DNA from: Microbacterium sp. BH-3-3-3
GTDB lineage: Bacteria; Actinomycetota; Actinomycetes; Actinomycetales; Microbacteriaceae
NCBI RefSeq assembly: GCF_001792815.1
Contig: NZ_CP017674.1
Location: forward strand, 3,410,001 to 3,474,000
DNA: 64,000 nucleotides
Direction: 5' to 3'
The notes beneath the pieces were generated by a model. It was not told the DNA's origin. It did no database searches and saw only the letters and a list, made by a program, of their open reading frames with translations. A program made the translations under genes and the position numbers. This document shows positions 42,525 to 53,739 of the stretch, piece after piece (the first letter of the stretch is position 1; each line of letters begins with the position of its first letter).

Positions 42525-44243
42525 ATGCCCGCACCGCAGAATCCGAACAACGGCGAGTTCGACATCAAGCCCCGCAGTCGCGTCGTCACCGACGGCATCG
42601 AAGCCACCACGTCGCGCGGAATGCTCCGCGCGGTCGGCATGGGTGACGAGGACTGGGACAAGCCCCAGATCGGCATCGCGTCGAGCTGGAACGAGATCAC
42701 GCCCTGCAACCTCAGCCTCGACCGCCTCGCTCAGGGTGCGAAAGAGGGCGTGCACTCCGGCGGCGGATACCCGCTGCAGTTCGGCACCATCTCCGTCTCC
42801 GACGGCATCTCGATGGGCCACGAGGGCATGCACTTCTCGCTCGTGTCGCGCGAGGTCATCGCCGACAGCGTCGAGACCGTCATGATGGCCGAGCGCCTCG
42901 ACGGGTCGGTCCTGCTCGCCGGTTGCGACAAGTCGATCCCGGGAATGCTCATGGCATCCGCCCGTCTCGACCTCTCGAGCGTCTTCCTGTACGCCGGCTC
43001 CATCGCCCCCGGCTGGGTCAAGCTCAGCGACGGCACCGAGAAGGACGTCACGATCATCGACTCCTTCGAAGCCGTCGGTGCGTGCCTCGCGGGCAAGATG
43101 AGCGAAGCCGACCTCAAGCGCATCGAGTGCGCGATCGCCCCGGGCGAGGGCGCGTGCGGCGGCATGTACACCGCCAACACCATGGCCTCCGTCGCCGAGG
43201 CCCTGGGCCTCAGCCTCCCCGGCTCCGCCGCACCGCCGTCGGCCGACCGTCGCCGCGACTACTTCGCCCACCGTTCGGGCGAGGCCGTGGTCAACCTGCT
43301 GCGCCAGGGCATCACCACGCGCGACATCCTCACCAAAGAGGCGTTCGAGAACGCCATCGCCCTCGCCATGGCGCTCGGCGGCTCCACCAACGTCGTCCTG
43401 CACCTGCTCGCGATCGCCAACGAGGCCGAGGTCGACCTCGACCTGCACGACTTCAACCGCATCGGCGACAAGACGCCGCACGTCGCCGACATGAAGCCGT
43501 TCGGTCAGTACGTCATGAACGACGTCGACCGCCACGGCGGCATCCCGGTCATCATGAAGGCCATGCTCGACGAGGGCCTCCTGCACGGCGACGCGCTCAC
43601 CGTCACGGGCAAGACGCTCGCCGAGAACCTCGCCGACCTCAACCCCGACCCCGTCGACGGCAAGGTCATCCACTCGTTCGACAACCCGATCCACGCCACC
43701 GGCGGCATCACGATCCTGCACGGGTCGATGGCGCCCCAGGGTGCGGTCGTGAAGTCGGCCGGCTTCGACGGCAACGTCTTCGAGGGCCCCGCGCGCGTGT
43801 TCGAACGCGAGCGCGCCGCCATGGACGCCCTCGAGGCGGGGCAGATCGCCGCCGGCGACGTCGTCGTCATCCGGTACGAGGGCCCCAAGGGCGGCCCCGG
43901 TATGCGCGAGATGCTCGCCATCACCGCCGCCATCAAGGGCGCGGGTCTCGGAAAAGATGTACTACTCTTGACGGACGGTCGATTCTCAGGCGGCACAACC
44001 GGACTCTGCATCGGCCACATAGCTCCCGAAGCGGTGGACGCAGGTCCTATCGCCTTCGTGCGCGATGGTGATCTGATACGGGTCGATATCGCCGCTCGCA
44101 CCCTCGACTTGATCGTCGATGAGGCCGAGCTGAGTTCCCGCCGTGAGGGCTGGGAACCGCTCCCCCCGCGCTATACCCGTGGCGTTCTGGCCAAGTACTC
44201 CAAGCTCGTGCACTCCGCCGCGGAGGGCGCGGTCACGGGCTGA
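42525..44243 (+). CDS. ilvD: Dihydroxy-acid dehydratase
   Basis: Dehydrates 2,3-dihydroxy-isovalerate and -methylvalerate in valine/isoleucine synthesis, using an Fe-S cluster. 572 residues; cluster cysteines appear in [17 protein letters not shown] and [27 protein letters not shown] is the IlvD/Edd signature. The promoter is leaderless. It lies 43 nt upstream of ilvB. The last ~250 nt carry a few A/T-rich codons (GATGTACTACTC and TCAGGCGGCACA) unlike the rest of the gene. Confidence 0.95.
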   Translation: MPAPQNPNNGEFDIKPRSRVVTDGIEATTSRGMLRAVGMGDEDWDKPQIGIASSWNEITPCNLSLDRLAQGAKEGVHSGGGYPLQFGTISVSDGISMGHEGMHFSLVSREVIADSVETVMMAERLDGSVLLAGCDKSIPGMLMASARLDLSSVFLYAGSIAPGWVKLSDGTEKDVTIIDSFEAVGACLAGKMSEADLKRIECAIAPGEGACGGMYTANTMASVAEALGLSLPGSAAPPSADRRRDYFAHRSGEAVVNLLRQGITTRDILTKEAFENAIALAMALGGSTNVVLHLLAIANEAEVDLDLHDFNRIGDKTPHVADMKPFGQYVMNDVDRHGGIPVIMKAMLDEGLLHGDALTVTGKTLAENLADLNPDPVDGKVIHSFDNPIHATGGITILHGSMAPQGAVVKSAGFDGNVFEGPARVFERERAAMDALEAGQIAAGDVVVIRYEGPKGGPGMREMLAITAAIKGAGLGKDVLLLTDGRFSGGTTGLCIGHIAPEAVDAGPIAFVRDGDLIRVDIAARTLDLIVDEAELSSRREGWEPLPPRYTRGVLAKYSKLVHSAAEGAVTG

Positions 44244-44286
44244 CGGCCGTCCCCTTCTCACCTTCTCTGGTTCTCGAGGTACCACC

Positions 44287-46092
44287 ATGTCCGTCGATTC
44301 CACCACGGCCATTCCCCGGCCGCCCGCACGCACCGCACCGGCACCCGTGCTCACGGGTGCGCAGGCGGTCGTCCGATCGCTCGATCTTCTCGGGGTGACC
44401 GACGTGTTCGGTCTTCCGGGCGGGGCGATCATGCCCGTCTACGACCCCCTCATGGACGACGAGAACGTCCGCCACATCCTCGTGCGCCACGAGCAGGGCG
44501 CCGGCCACGCGGCCGAGGGCTACGCGGCCGCATCGGGTCGCGTCGGCGTGGCGATCGCCACGTCGGGCCCCGGTGCGACCAACCTCGTCACCGCCATCGC
44601 CGACGCCTACATGGACTCGGTTCCGCTGGTGTGCATCACCGGTCAGGTGTTCTCGACCCTCATGGGCACCGACGCCTTCCAAGAGGCCGACATCGTCGGC
44701 ATCACCATGCCGATCACGAAGCACTCCTTCCTGGTCAAGGCCGCCGACGAGATCCCCGGTGCCATCGCCGCGGCCTTCGAGATCGCCTCGACCGGCCGCC
44801 CCGGCCCCGTGCTCGTCGACATCACGAAGGACGCGCAGCAGGCCGAGGCGCCCTTCGTCTGGCCGCCCAAGATCGACCTGCCCGGCTACCGCCCGGTGAC
44901 CAAGGCGCACGGCAAGCAGATCCAGGCCGCCGCGCAGCTGCTGGCCACCGCCAAGAAGCCCGTGCTGTACGTGGGCGGCGGCGCGATCCGTTCGAATGCC
45001 TCGGCCGAGCTCAAGGTGCTCGCCGAAGCGACAGGCGCCCCCGTGGTGACGACGCTCATGGCGCGCGGCGCGTTCCCCGACTCGCACGACCAGCACCTCG
45101 GCATGCCGGGCATGCACGGCACGGTGCCCGCCGTGCTCGCGCTGCAAGAGAGCGACCTCATCGTCTCGCTCGGCGCGCGCTTCGACGACCGCGTCACGGG
45201 CAAGGCGGCGCTGTTCGCCCCCCACGCCCAGGTGGTGCACGTCGACATCGACCCCGCCGAGATCTCGAAGATCCGATTCGCCGACGTGCCGATCGTGGGC
45301 GACCTGCGCGAGGTTCTCATCGACCTCGAGGCCGCCTTCCGCGCCGCAGACGCCGAGCAGCCGCACGACTACACCGAGTGGTGGACGTACCTGAACGGAC
45401 TCCGCGAGGAGTTCCCGCTCGGATACGCCAAGACCACCGACGGTCTGCTGTCGCCGCAGCAGGTGATCCAGCGCATCGGTGAGATGACCGGACCCGAGGG
45501 CGTGTACGCCTCGGGCGTCGGACAGCACCAGATGTGGGCCGCGCAGTTCATCAAGTACGAGCGTCCCAACGCGTGGCTCAACTCCGGCGGTGCCGGCACG
45601 ATGGGCTACGCCGTTCCCGCGGCCATGGGCGCCAAGGTGGCCCAGCCCGAGCGCGCGGTGTGGGCGATCGACGGCGACGGATGCTTCCAGATGACCAACC
45701 AGGAGCTCGCGACCTGCGTCATCAACGACATCCCGATCAAGGTCGCGATCATCAACAACTCCTCGCTCGGCATGGTGCGCCAGTGGCAGACGTTGTTCTT
45801 CGACGGACGCCACTCCAACACCGACCTCAACACCGGGCACGGCACGCGCCGCATCCCCGACTTCGTGAAGCTGGCCGAGGCGTACGGCTGCCTCGGCATC
45901 CGGGTCGAGAGCGAAGACGAGATCGACGCCGCCATCCAGCTCGCGCTCGACACGAACGACCGCCCCGTGGTGATCGACTTCGTCGTGAGTGCCGATGCCA
46001 TGGTGTGGCCGATGGTGCCGCAGGGCGTCAGCAACAGCTACGTCCAGTACGCCCGCGACCACTCGCCCACGTTCAGCGAGCAGGAGGACTGA
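44287..46092 (+). CDS. ilvB: Acetolactate synthase large subunit
   Basis: First committed step of branched-chain amino acid synthesis; joins two pyruvates (or pyruvate and 2-oxobutyrate) with ThDP and FAD. 601 residues: [12 protein letters not shown] near the start, the ThDP-activating glutamate in [14 protein letters not shown], and the GDG...NN ThDP motif ([10 protein letters not shown] to [10 protein letters not shown]). ATG 44287. The leader before it is only 43 nt, so no attenuator peptide is present. Coupled with ilvN, 1 nt after its stop. Confidence 0.95.
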   Translation: MSVDSTTAIPRPPARTAPAPVLTGAQAVVRSLDLLGVTDVFGLPGGAIMPVYDPLMDDENVRHILVRHEQGAGHAAEGYAAASGRVGVAIATSGPGATNLVTAIADAYMDSVPLVCITGQVFSTLMGTDAFQEADIVGITMPITKHSFLVKAADEIPGAIAAAFEIASTGRPGPVLVDITKDAQQAEAPFVWPPKIDLPGYRPVTKAHGKQIQAAAQLLATAKKPVLYVGGGAIRSNASAELKVLAEATGAPVVTTLMARGAFPDSHDQHLGMPGMHGTVPAVLALQESDLIVSLGARFDDRVTGKAALFAPHAQVVHVDIDPAEISKIRFADVPIVGDLREVLIDLEAAFRAADAEQPHDYTEWWTYLNGLREEFPLGYAKTTDGLLSPQQVIQRIGEMTGPEGVYASGVGQHQMWAAQFIKYERPNAWLNSGGAGTMGYAVPAAMGAKVAQPERAVWAIDGDGCFQMTNQELATCVINDIPIKVAIINNSSLGMVRQWQTLFFDGRHSNTDLNTGHGTRRIPDFVKLAEAYGCLGIRVESEDEIDAAIQLALDTNDRPVVIDFVVSADAMVWPMVPQGVSNSYVQYARDHSPTFSEQED

Positions 46093-46093
46093 C

Positions 46094-46603
46094 ATGTCGA
46101 GGCACGTGCTGAGCCTCCTGGTGGAGGACAAACCGGGTCTGCTGACCCGCGTCGCCGGGCTCTTCGCCCGTCGCGGCTTCAACATCGAATCCCTCGCCGT
46201 GGGCGTGACCGAGGTGCCGGGCCTGTCCCGCATCACCGTCGTCGTCGACGTCGAGGGGCTGCCGCTCGAGCAGGTGACGAAGCAGCTGAACAAGCTGATC
46301 AACGTCATCAAGATCGTCGAGCTCGACCCCGCGGCATCCGTGCAGCGCGAGCACGTGCTCGTGAAGGTGCGCGCCGACAACTCGACGCGGGCCAACGTGC
46401 TCGAGGTCGTGAACCTCTTCCGCGCCTCGGTCGTCGACTACGCGTCCGACGCCATCGTGATCGAGATCACCGGCGACAAGGGCAAGGTCGAAGCGTTCTT
46501 GAAGGCCATCGAGCCCTTCGGCGTGAAGGAGCTCGCGCAATCGGGGCTGCTCGCGGTCGGTCGCGGCGGCAAGAGCATCACCGAGCGCGTCCTGCGCGGC
46601 TGA
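46094..46603 (+). CDS. ilvN: Acetolactate synthase regulatory subunit
   Basis: Valine-sensing small subunit of 169 residues. The N-terminal ACT domain begins SLLVEDKPGLLTRVAGLFARR and NIESLAVGVTE; the C-terminal ACT-like domain ends SGLLAVGRGG. It activates IlvB and gives valine feedback. CAGGAGG sits close before the ATG. Confidence 0.95.
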   Translation: MSRHVLSLLVEDKPGLLTRVAGLFARRGFNIESLAVGVTEVPGLSRITVVVDVEGLPLEQVTKQLNKLINVIKIVELDPAASVQREHVLVKVRADNSTRANVLEVVNLFRASVVDYASDAIVIEITGDKGKVEAFLKAIEPFGVKELAQSGLLAVGRGGKSITERVLRG

Positions 46604-47692
<1,089 letters not shown>

Positions 47693-47703
47693 GTCTGGCC
47701 ACT

Positions 47704-47743
47704 CGAACGCCCCGGAACCTTGCGGTTCCGGGGCGTTCGGTGT
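47704..47743 (+). terminator. ilvC terminator
   Basis: A 16-bp perfect stem, CGAACGCCCCGGAACC with its complement, TTGC loop, followed by GTGTTT. Confidence 0.85.
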
Positions 47744-47839
47744 TTCCCGAGGGGGCGACGGTCATCGGATGCCGCGTGCTCGGCCGTCGCACGAGTTCCC
47801 CGTCCGGCGGGGCGCGAGCGGCGGGCGGGGGAGCGACGC

Positions 47840-47845
47840 TACCGT
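47840..47845 (+). promoter_or_regulatory. -10 box of two-gene membrane unit
   Basis: TACCGT, 6 nt before the GTG at 47852. Confidence 0.5.
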
Positions 47846-47851
47846 GGACGC

Positions 47852-48412
47852 GTGAGTACTCCGCGCGATGACGACGCCCTCTCGTGGGGCGGTGACGACG
47901 ATCCGACGCTCGACGTCGGAGACAAGCGTGCCGCCGAGCATCCGAGCGGTACCGGGCCCGACCCGCTCGTCCCCGAGCCGCGGCCCGAACCTCTCGTGCC
48001 CGAGCCGGTCCACCGTCCCGAGGCGGACGCGCCCGCCGCTGACGCCCCCGTGCACGAGACCGCCGCGGACGCGCCGGTCGAACCGGCTCCCGACGACACC
48101 GCGGCCGCGCGGAGCGCGGCGCCGCTCGGCAACGCGGGTCTCGTCGGCATCGGCATGGTGGCCGCGACCTTCCTGCTCTTCGCCGTCGGCTGGTTGCTCG
48201 CCGGTCGGCAGCTGCAGGGACTCGGGATCCCGATCCCCGAGGTCACCGTCGTCGCGATGACGATCGGCGCCACTCTCGCCCCGATCGTGTGGTTCGTCGC
48301 CGTGCTCGTGCTGACGCGCGGGTGGCGCACCTGGCAGCGGTTCCTGCTGCTGATCCTGGGCATCGTCCTGCTCGTTCCCTGGCCCTTCCTGTCGATGGGA
48401 TCCCTCGCATGA
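47852..48412 (+). CDS. Hypothetical membrane protein, 186 residues
   Basis: Unrecognised. The first ~85 residues are acidic and Pro/Ala-rich with repeats of LVPEP (DPLVPEPRPEPLVPEPVH); three helices follow (GLVGIGMVAATFLLFAVGWLL, VTVVAMTIGATLAPIVWFVA and FLLLILGIVLLVPWPFL). Starts at GTG with a leaderless promoter; the stop overlaps the next gene by ATGA. Confidence 0.65.
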   Translation: MSTPRDDDALSWGGDDDPTLDVGDKRAAEHPSGTGPDPLVPEPRPEPLVPEPVHRPEADAPAADAPVHETAADAPVEPAPDDTAAARSAAPLGNAGLVGIGMVAATFLLFAVGWLLAGRQLQGLGIPIPEVTVVAMTIGATLAPIVWFVAVLVLTRGWRTWQRFLLLILGIVLLVPWPFLSMGSLA

Positions 48413-48747
48413 GCGCGCCCGCCCGCCCGCGTCACCTGCCTACCGGCCTCGTCGTGACCATCGCCGGTCTGTTCGGCCTCTTCTACGCCTACGTCGTGTG
48501 GAGCGCGGTCGCGCTGCTGATCCTCCAGGCCACCGGCCCCCTCGGGTTGAACGGCCTCGGATGGGTCGTCTACATCCTCCCCATCGTGTTCCCCCTGCTC
48601 GCGTTCGGCGCCGCCTTCGCGATCGGCCAGCGGCGCAAGGCGGGGGAGTTCGCCATCGTCCTCCTCGCGGGTCTGACGCTGTCGGCCGCGTTCTGGTTGG
48701 CCATCGTCGGGTACGGGACGACCTCGTACGGGCTCTACGGCGGGTGA
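48409..48747 (+). CDS. Hypothetical membrane protein, 112 residues
   Basis: Unrecognised. Three hydrophobic helices (LVVTIAGLFGLFYAYVVWSA, WVVYILPIVFPLLAFGAAFA and FAIVLLAGLTLSAAFWLAIV) with short loops, ending YGTTSYGLYGG. Coupled to the preceding membrane protein gene, with which it may form a complex. Confidence 0.65.
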   Translation: MSAPARPRHLPTGLVVTIAGLFGLFYAYVVWSAVALLILQATGPLGLNGLGWVVYILPIVFPLLAFGAAFAIGQRRKAGEFAIVLLAGLTLSAAFWLAIVGYGTTSYGLYGG

Positions 48748-48855
48748 GCTGAGCCGCTGACGTCACCGCGCGATTCGCGGCGTCCGCTGTCGGCGCCCGG
48801 TTCCCGGCATCCGGAACTCTCCGTCACACGGTCGGGGGCGTCCTCGGCTCCGCGC

Positions 48856-48861
48856 TAGGCT
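48856..48861 (+). promoter_or_regulatory. serA -10 box
   Basis: TAGGCT about 95 nt before the serA GTG. The leader contains a hairpin, GGTGCG...CGCACC, but no recognisable riboswitch. Confidence 0.45.
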
Positions 48862-48955
48862 GGCAGACGGCCCGCACGCTTCGCGCTTCCGGTTCGCGCC
48901 GGACAGGCACAGGGGTGCGCGCCGGTCCCCACGCACCGTTTCGAAGGACGCATCC

Positions 48956-50560
48956 GTGACGAAGCCCGTCGTGCTCATCGCCGAAGAACTCTCTCCCGCC
49001 ACGATCGACGCGCTCGGCCCCGACTTCGACGTGCGCAACGTCGATGGGACCGACCGCCCCGCGCTGCTCTCGGCTCTCGCCGATGCGCACGCGGTGCTCG
49101 TGCGCTCGGCCACCAAGATCGACGCCGAGGCCCTGGCCGCGGCGCCCTCGCTGAAGGTCGTCGCCCGCGCCGGTGTCGGTCTCGACAACGTCGACATCAA
49201 GTCGGCCACCGCGGCCGGCGTCATGGTGGTCAACGCGCCGACGTCGAACATCATCTCGGCCGCCGAACTCACCGTCGGCCACGTGCTGAGCCTCGCGCGC
49301 CACATCCCGGCGGCGCACGCCTCGCTCGCGCAGGGCCTGTGGAAGCGCAGCTCGTTCACCGGCACCGAGCTGTTCGAGAAGACCATCGGCATCATCGGTC
49401 TGGGTCGCATCGGCGCCCTGATCGCCGCCCGCCTGCAGGGCTTCGACATGCGGGTCATCGCCTACGACCCCTACGTCACCGCCACCCGCGCCCAGCAGCT
49501 GGGTGTGCAGTTGGTCTCGCTCGACGAACTGCTCGAGCAGAGCGATTTCGTCACCATCCACATGCCGAAGACGCCCGAGACGACCGGCATGATCGGCGCC
49601 GAGCAGCTCCGTCGCATGAAGAAGTCCGCCTTCGTCATCAACGTCGCCCGCGGTGGCCTCATCGACGAGAACGCGCTGTACGAGGCCCTCACCACGGGCG
49701 AGATCGCCGGTGCCGGACTCGACGTGTTCTCGACCGAACCCCCCGCAGAAGACGGGCCGGCGCGTCGCCTGCTCGACCTGCCGAACGTCGTCGTCACCCC
49801 GCACCTCGGTGCGAGCACCGACGAGGCGCAAGAGAAGGCCGGCGTCTCGGTCGCCCGCTCGGTGAAGCTCGCCCTCGAGGGCGACCTGGTCCCGGATGCC
49901 GTGAACGTCGCCGGTGGAGCGATCGACCCGTTCGTGCGCCCCGGCATCGCGCTCGTCGAGATGCTCGGTCAGTTCTTCAGCGGACTCGCCGACAGCGCGC
50001 TGACCAGCCTCGACATCGAGGTACGTGGCGAGCTGGCGCAGTACGACGTGAGCGTGTACCGCCTCGCCGCCCTCAAGGGGATCTTCAGCCAGATCGTCAG
50101 CGAGACCGTCTCGTACGTCAACGCCCCGCTCTTCGCCGAGCAGCGCGGCGTCGAGGCGCGACTGGTCGTCGAGGCCGAGAGCCCGCTGTACCGCAACATC
50201 ACCATCCTGCGGGGAACGCTGTCCGACGGCTCGACGCTGACCGTGGCGGGTACCCTCGCCGGCACCCGCATGGTGCCCAAGGTCGTCTCGATCAACGGCT
50301 ACGACATCGAGGTGCCGATCGAGCAGCACCACCTCGTCATGCGGTACGCCGACCGCCCCGGCATCGTCGCGATCTACGGCCAGAAGCTGGGCGAAGCGGG
50401 CATCAACATCGCCGGGCTCCAGGTCGCGCGGCCCGACGCCACTGGACGCGCCCTCTCGGTGCTCACCGTCGACTCGCCCGTTCCCGACGACATCCTCAGC
50501 GCCATGCGCGAGGCCGTGAACGCCGACCTGTTCCGCCAGATCGAGATCGTCGAGGGCTGA
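48956..50560 (+). CDS. serA: D-3-phosphoglycerate dehydrogenase (long form)
   Basis: First enzyme of serine synthesis, NAD-dependent. 534 residues, type I with three parts: catalytic/NAD domain (GIIGLGRIGALIAARL, ARGGLIDENAL, HLGASTDEAQEKAG), an intervening allosteric substrate-binding domain, and a C-terminal ACT domain (VMRYADRPGIVAIYGQKLGE) for serine feedback. GTG start, GAAGGA 8-9 nt upstream. Confidence 0.95.
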   Translation: MTKPVVLIAEELSPATIDALGPDFDVRNVDGTDRPALLSALADAHAVLVRSATKIDAEALAAAPSLKVVARAGVGLDNVDIKSATAAGVMVVNAPTSNIISAAELTVGHVLSLARHIPAAHASLAQGLWKRSSFTGTELFEKTIGIIGLGRIGALIAARLQGFDMRVIAYDPYVTATRAQQLGVQLVSLDELLEQSDFVTIHMPKTPETTGMIGAEQLRRMKKSAFVINVARGGLIDENALYEALTTGEIAGAGLDVFSTEPPAEDGPARRLLDLPNVVVTPHLGASTDEAQEKAGVSVARSVKLALEGDLVPDAVNVAGGAIDPFVRPGIALVEMLGQFFSGLADSALTSLDIEVRGELAQYDVSVYRLAALKGIFSQIVSETVSYVNAPLFAEQRGVEARLVVEAESPLYRNITILRGTLSDGSTLTVAGTLAGTRMVPKVVSINGYDIEVPIEQHHLVMRYADRPGIVAIYGQKLGEAGINIAGLQVARPDATGRALSVLTVDSPVPDDILSAMREAVNADLFRQIEIVEG

Positions 50561-50867
50561 GACCCGCACGGCATCGGGGGAGGGGGTCGCGGGTGCGGCC
50601 CCCTTCGTCGTGTGTCCGGCCCCCACGGCATCCGTGCTCAGAGGGTGCAGGACGGGGCGCCGGGCGGTCATGTCACGCGGTCTTGGGATGTACCTCACTC
50701 GAAGAAGGAAACCGCGTCGTCGGGATGAACGCCTCGGGGCTGCGGGCGAAGAGAGAGGTGATTTTTTTGCCTCAGGTTCCGATAGCCCTCCTCTCTGCCC
50801 AGTGATTTCGGGCTTCTCAGACTGTCCCCCGAACGGCGGACAAGCGATGTGGTGAGAACGTTCCGGC
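50561..50867. other. serA-islet intergenic region
   Basis: 307 nt without a clear gene. A GC-rich hairpin-forming stretch follows serA (50566-50610). At 50761-50767 there is a run of seven T after a purine-rich AGAGAGGTGA, with CCTCTCT downstream, which may be a terminator or part of a small RNA. I see no reliable coding frame. Confidence 0.4.
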
Positions 50868-51314
50868 ATGAAAAGTCTCAGTTCCCACACCCTCGACACC
50901 GGCATCGCCCCGGAACCGTCCATCTCGCAACGCGTAAGACGGTCGCGGGGTCTCAGATCTGTGGCCGTCGTGGGAGCAATTCTGATGAGCACGCTTGCTC
51001 CCACGGCGTCGGCCCATGCGCAGTGGGGAGCTCCTCCCCCTCAGCAGTACTGCTCTTCATCAGTAGGGTGTTACATCAACCCCTCGACGGGTCGCCCGGT
51101 TTACACGACTGTTGGTCCGGACCTGTCTGCGAGAGAACGAGCTCTCCTTGGTCAATGTCAATTGCGGCTCGCGGGGAGCGGCTTCGCCGCCGCTGGAGGC
51201 ATACTGGGGCGCAACTGGCTCGCCATTCTCGGCGCGGCCTCCAACGGCGGAGCCGCGCTGATTGGTCCCTGCAAAGATTTGTGGAATTCGACGTCTCGTT
51301 TCAGGAGGGGATGA
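50868..51314 (+). CDS. Secreted four-cysteine, glycine-rich protein of unknown function
   Basis: A 148-residue protein with a long N-terminal region, a hydrophobic signal and a likely cleavage after ASAHA (residues ~46-50). The mature part has Cys in QYCSSSVGCY, GQCQL and GPCKDL, enough for two disulfides, and a Gly/Ala-rich hydrophobic run (FAAAGGILGRN then WLAILGAASNGG). Codon use (AGA, CGA, CAA, TTG, TGT) differs from neighbours, pointing to acquisition. The pattern is reminiscent of small bacteriocin-like secreted proteins, but no family is recognised. The stop overlaps the next start in ATGA. Confidence 0.6.
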   Translation: MKSLSSHTLDTGIAPEPSISQRVRRSRGLRSVAVVGAILMSTLAPTASAHAQWGAPPPQQYCSSSVGCYINPSTGRPVYTTVGPDLSARERALLGQCQLRLAGSGFAAAGGILGRNWLAILGAASNGGAALIGPCKDLWNSTSRFRRG

Positions 51315-51502
51315 GAATGAGGAGCTTGATCATGCTCAACGCGATGCTCATCGCGATCGGGGTCGCGTTCATCGCTGTCGGGGTTCTCACCATTCGGGCC
51401 GACGCAGTCGTCGGTTATCTCGGAGCAGCCGGTGGTGTCCTGCTTGTCTCAGGTGGCGTCGTAGCACTGGTGAAGACTCGAAAGTCATCGCCGAAGCCAT
51501 GA
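51311..51502 (+). CDS. Small two-helix membrane protein
   Basis: 63 residues with two hydrophobic segments (MLNAMLIAIGVAFIAVGVL and GYLGAAGGVLLVSGGVVALV) and a short basic tail (KTRKSSPKP). Excellent ribosome site (AGGAGGGG) directly before the ATG, which overlaps the upstream stop by 4 nt. The tight coupling to a secreted protein gene fits an immunity or export-partner role, but this is inference. Confidence 0.6.
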   Translation: MRMRSLIMLNAMLIAIGVAFIAVGVLTIRADAVVGYLGAAGGVLLVSGGVVALVKTRKSSPKP

Positions 51503-51553
51503 GCGGCATCCGGACGGCGTGCGATGAGGACGCGTATCCGCCCTAGAGACGTC

Positions 51554-52096
51554 TTAGGTGGTCGCCGAGACGACGGCCTCGATCAGCTTGTCGAGGTCGG
51601 CGCACTCGAGCGCGGGGCCGGGGACGGCGTTGAGGTCGAGTACGGCGTTGAAGTACAGCCCGTCGCTTACCAGCAGCACCATCTGCAGGGCGGTCTCGTC
51701 GCGCGTGTGCGCGCGCAGGCTCTCTTCCCACAGCTCCCGCACGCGGCGGAGAGACGCGGATGCCGTGTCGTTGCCGTTCTGCGCCAGTCTCGACACCGCG
51801 AGGATCGTGACGTCCAGTGCCGAGCCGGTGTTCTGCGAGGAGCGCAGATGCGCGGCGACGACGCCCTCGGTGGAGTTCTCGATCTCGGCGACGTCTTCGC
51901 GGGCGAGGTGCTCGAGGCGCTCGACCAGGGCGGCCTCGAGGGCGCTCTTGGAGTTGAAGTGGTAGAGCAGGCCGCCTTTCGACACCCCCGCGGCGCGGGC
52001 CGTCGCATCCATGGTCGCCGCGCGTTCACCGTCATCGACCAGGATGCGGGTGAACGCATCGAGGACGGCGTCGCGGGCGAGTGGGGGGCGGCTCAT
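51554..52096 (-). CDS. TetR family transcriptional regulator
   Basis: A 180-residue repressor. Helix-turn-helix: ATMDATARAAGVSKGGLLYHF, the usual TetR recognition helix; the C-terminal ligand domain follows. Divergent from the MFS exporter gene, whose promoter holds a matching palindrome (52140-52159). TACGAT lies 9 nt before the ATG with GAGGAG in between. Confidence 0.87.
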   Translation of the reverse strand: MSRPPLARDAVLDAFTRILVDDGERAATMDATARAAGVSKGGLLYHFNSKSALEAALVERLEHLAREDVAEIENSTEGVVAAHLRSSQNTGSALDVTILAVSRLAQNGNDTASASLRRVRELWEESLRAHTRDETALQMVLLVSDGLYFNAVLDLNAVPGPALECADLDKLIEAVVSATT

Positions 52097-52136
52097 GGCT
52101 CCTCGATCGTACTGGCGGATGGGGCTGACACTCTGT

Positions 52137-52142
52137 TACTAT
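52137..52142 (+). promoter_or_regulatory. -10 box of MFS exporter gene
   Basis: TACTAT overlapping the TetR palindrome; 33 nt of leader to the ATG. Confidence 0.4.
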
Positions 52143-52159
52143 ACCGGCTGGACGGTTTA
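52140..52159. promoter_or_regulatory. TetR operator
   Basis: TATACCG-N6-CGGTTTA, one mismatch from a perfect 7-6-7 inverted repeat, between the divergent tetR and MFS genes. Confidence 0.7.
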
Positions 52160-52175
52160 GAAACGGAATCCGAAA

Positions 52176-53714
52176 ATGCTCACCTCGTCGTTGCCCACCC
52201 ATGAGATCACCGTGACCCGCGCGGGGTGGCGGGGATGGTTCGCGCTGGCGGTGCTCATGCTGCCCGTGCTGCTCGTCTCGGTCGACAACACGGTGCTGAG
52301 CTTCGCGCTGCCCGAGATCTCGCTGGCGCTGCAGCCGTCGAGCATCGAGCAGCTGTGGATCATCGACGTCTACCCGCTCGTGCTGGCCGGGCTGCTCGTC
52401 ACCATGGGCACCCTCGGCGACCGCTTCGGTCGCCGCCGCATGCTTCTCATCGGGGCCATCGGCTTCGCCGCCGTGTCCGCTCTGTCGGCGTTCGCGCCCA
52501 CCGCGGCCCTGCTGATCACCGGTCGCGCCCTCATGGGCGTCTTCGGTGCCATGCTCATGCCGTCGACGCTGTCGCTGCTGCGCACCATCTTCCGCGACCG
52601 CGACCAGCGTCGCATCGCCATCGCCGTGTGGGCCTCGGGCTTCTCGGCCGGTGCCGCTCTCGGCCCGATCGTCGGCGGCTTCCTGCTCGAGCACTTCTCG
52701 TGGGGCTCGGTGTTCCTCATGGCCGTGCCCGTGCTGGTGCCGCTGCTGATCCTCGCCCCCTTCTTCGTCCCCGAGAGCCGCGATCCCGCCCCGGGTCGTT
52801 TCGACCCCCTCAGCGTGGTGCTCTCCCTCGCCACCATGGTGCCGATCGTCTACGGCATCAAGAAGCTGGCCGTCGAGGGACCGATCTCGCTCGCACCCGT
52901 GCTCTTCGTCGTGGGCGTCGCCTTCGGCTGGCTCTTCGTCCGTCGTCAGCGTCGCCTCCCCTCGCCCATGCTCGACATGACCCTGTTCCGCCAGGGCACC
53001 TTCTCGGGCGCCATCCTCGTCAACCTGCTCAGCGTGGTCGGCCTGGTCGGCTTCCTCTACTTCGTGGCTCAGCACCTTCAGCTGGTGGTCGGGCTGTCGC
53101 CGATGGTCGCGGGCTTCGCCCTGCTCCCCGGACTCGTGTTGATGATCATCTCGGGTCTGGCCGTCGTGGCCGTGGCGAAACGTTTCTCGCCCCGCATCGT
53201 CGTGCCCGTCGCGCTGTCGTTCTCGGTGGTGGCGTACGTGATGGTCGCGATCTCCACGGCCGACCTCGCCCTGCTGATCATCGCCTTCGCGCTGCTGGGC
53301 ATCGGCATCGGCGCCGCCGAGACCGTGTCGAACGAGCTCATCCTCTCCAGCGCGCCGTCCGCGAAGGCGGGCGCGGCCAGCGCGGTCTCCGAGACCGCGT
53401 ACGAGGTGGGCGCCGTGCTCGGCACGGCGGTGCTCGGTGGCATCCTCGCCGCGTTCTATCGGGCGCGGCTCGTGCTGCCGGCGGGGCTGCCCGAAGAAGC
53501 AGCGCACGCCGCGCGAGAGACTCTGGCCGGAGCAGTGGCGGTGTCGAACACGCTCTCCGACCCCTCTCTCGCCGAGTCGCTGCGTCTCGCGGCGGCGCAC
53601 GCCTTCGACTCGGGTGTCGTGATCACCGCGCTCATCGGTGCGGGGCTGATCGTCGTCGCCGCCGTGATCGCTGCCACTACCCTGGGAGGATCCCGCAGCA
53701 CGTCGAAGAAGTGA
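52176..53714 (+). CDS. MFS multidrug exporter, DHA2 (14-helix) family
   Basis: A 512-residue drug:proton antiporter of the EmrB/QacA type. Motif C-like [13 protein letters not shown] in helix 1, motif [14 protein letters not shown] between helices 2 and 3, and [20 protein letters not shown]. It is controlled by the divergent TetR. Its stop is only 25 nt from leuB, and no terminator lies between, so leuB-ilvE transcription may start here too. Confidence 0.85.
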   Translation: MLTSSLPTHEITVTRAGWRGWFALAVLMLPVLLVSVDNTVLSFALPEISLALQPSSIEQLWIIDVYPLVLAGLLVTMGTLGDRFGRRRMLLIGAIGFAAVSALSAFAPTAALLITGRALMGVFGAMLMPSTLSLLRTIFRDRDQRRIAIAVWASGFSAGAALGPIVGGFLLEHFSWGSVFLMAVPVLVPLLILAPFFVPESRDPAPGRFDPLSVVLSLATMVPIVYGIKKLAVEGPISLAPVLFVVGVAFGWLFVRRQRRLPSPMLDMTLFRQGTFSGAILVNLLSVVGLVGFLYFVAQHLQLVVGLSPMVAGFALLPGLVLMIISGLAVVAVAKRFSPRIVVPVALSFSVVAYVMVAISTADLALLIIAFALLGIGIGAAETVSNELILSSAPSAKAGAASAVSETAYEVGAVLGTAVLGGILAAFYRARLVLPAGLPEEAAHAARETLAGAVAVSNTLSDPSLAESLRLAAAHAFDSGVVITALIGAGLIVVAAVIAATTLGGSRSTSKK

Positions 53715-53739
53715 CGTGCCCCGAGCTCTGAGGAGAGCG

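Noticed and set aside
44244..44286. Attenuator leader peptide before ilvB
   Set aside because: Only 43 nt, with no Leu/Ile/Val-rich mini-gene or terminator stem.
44233..46395. 720-residue minus-strand frame opposite ilvB
   Set aside because: Third-position GC shadow of ilvBN; no recognisable domains.
48824..51004. 726-residue minus-strand frame opposite serA
   Set aside because: Shadow of serA with low-complexity composition.
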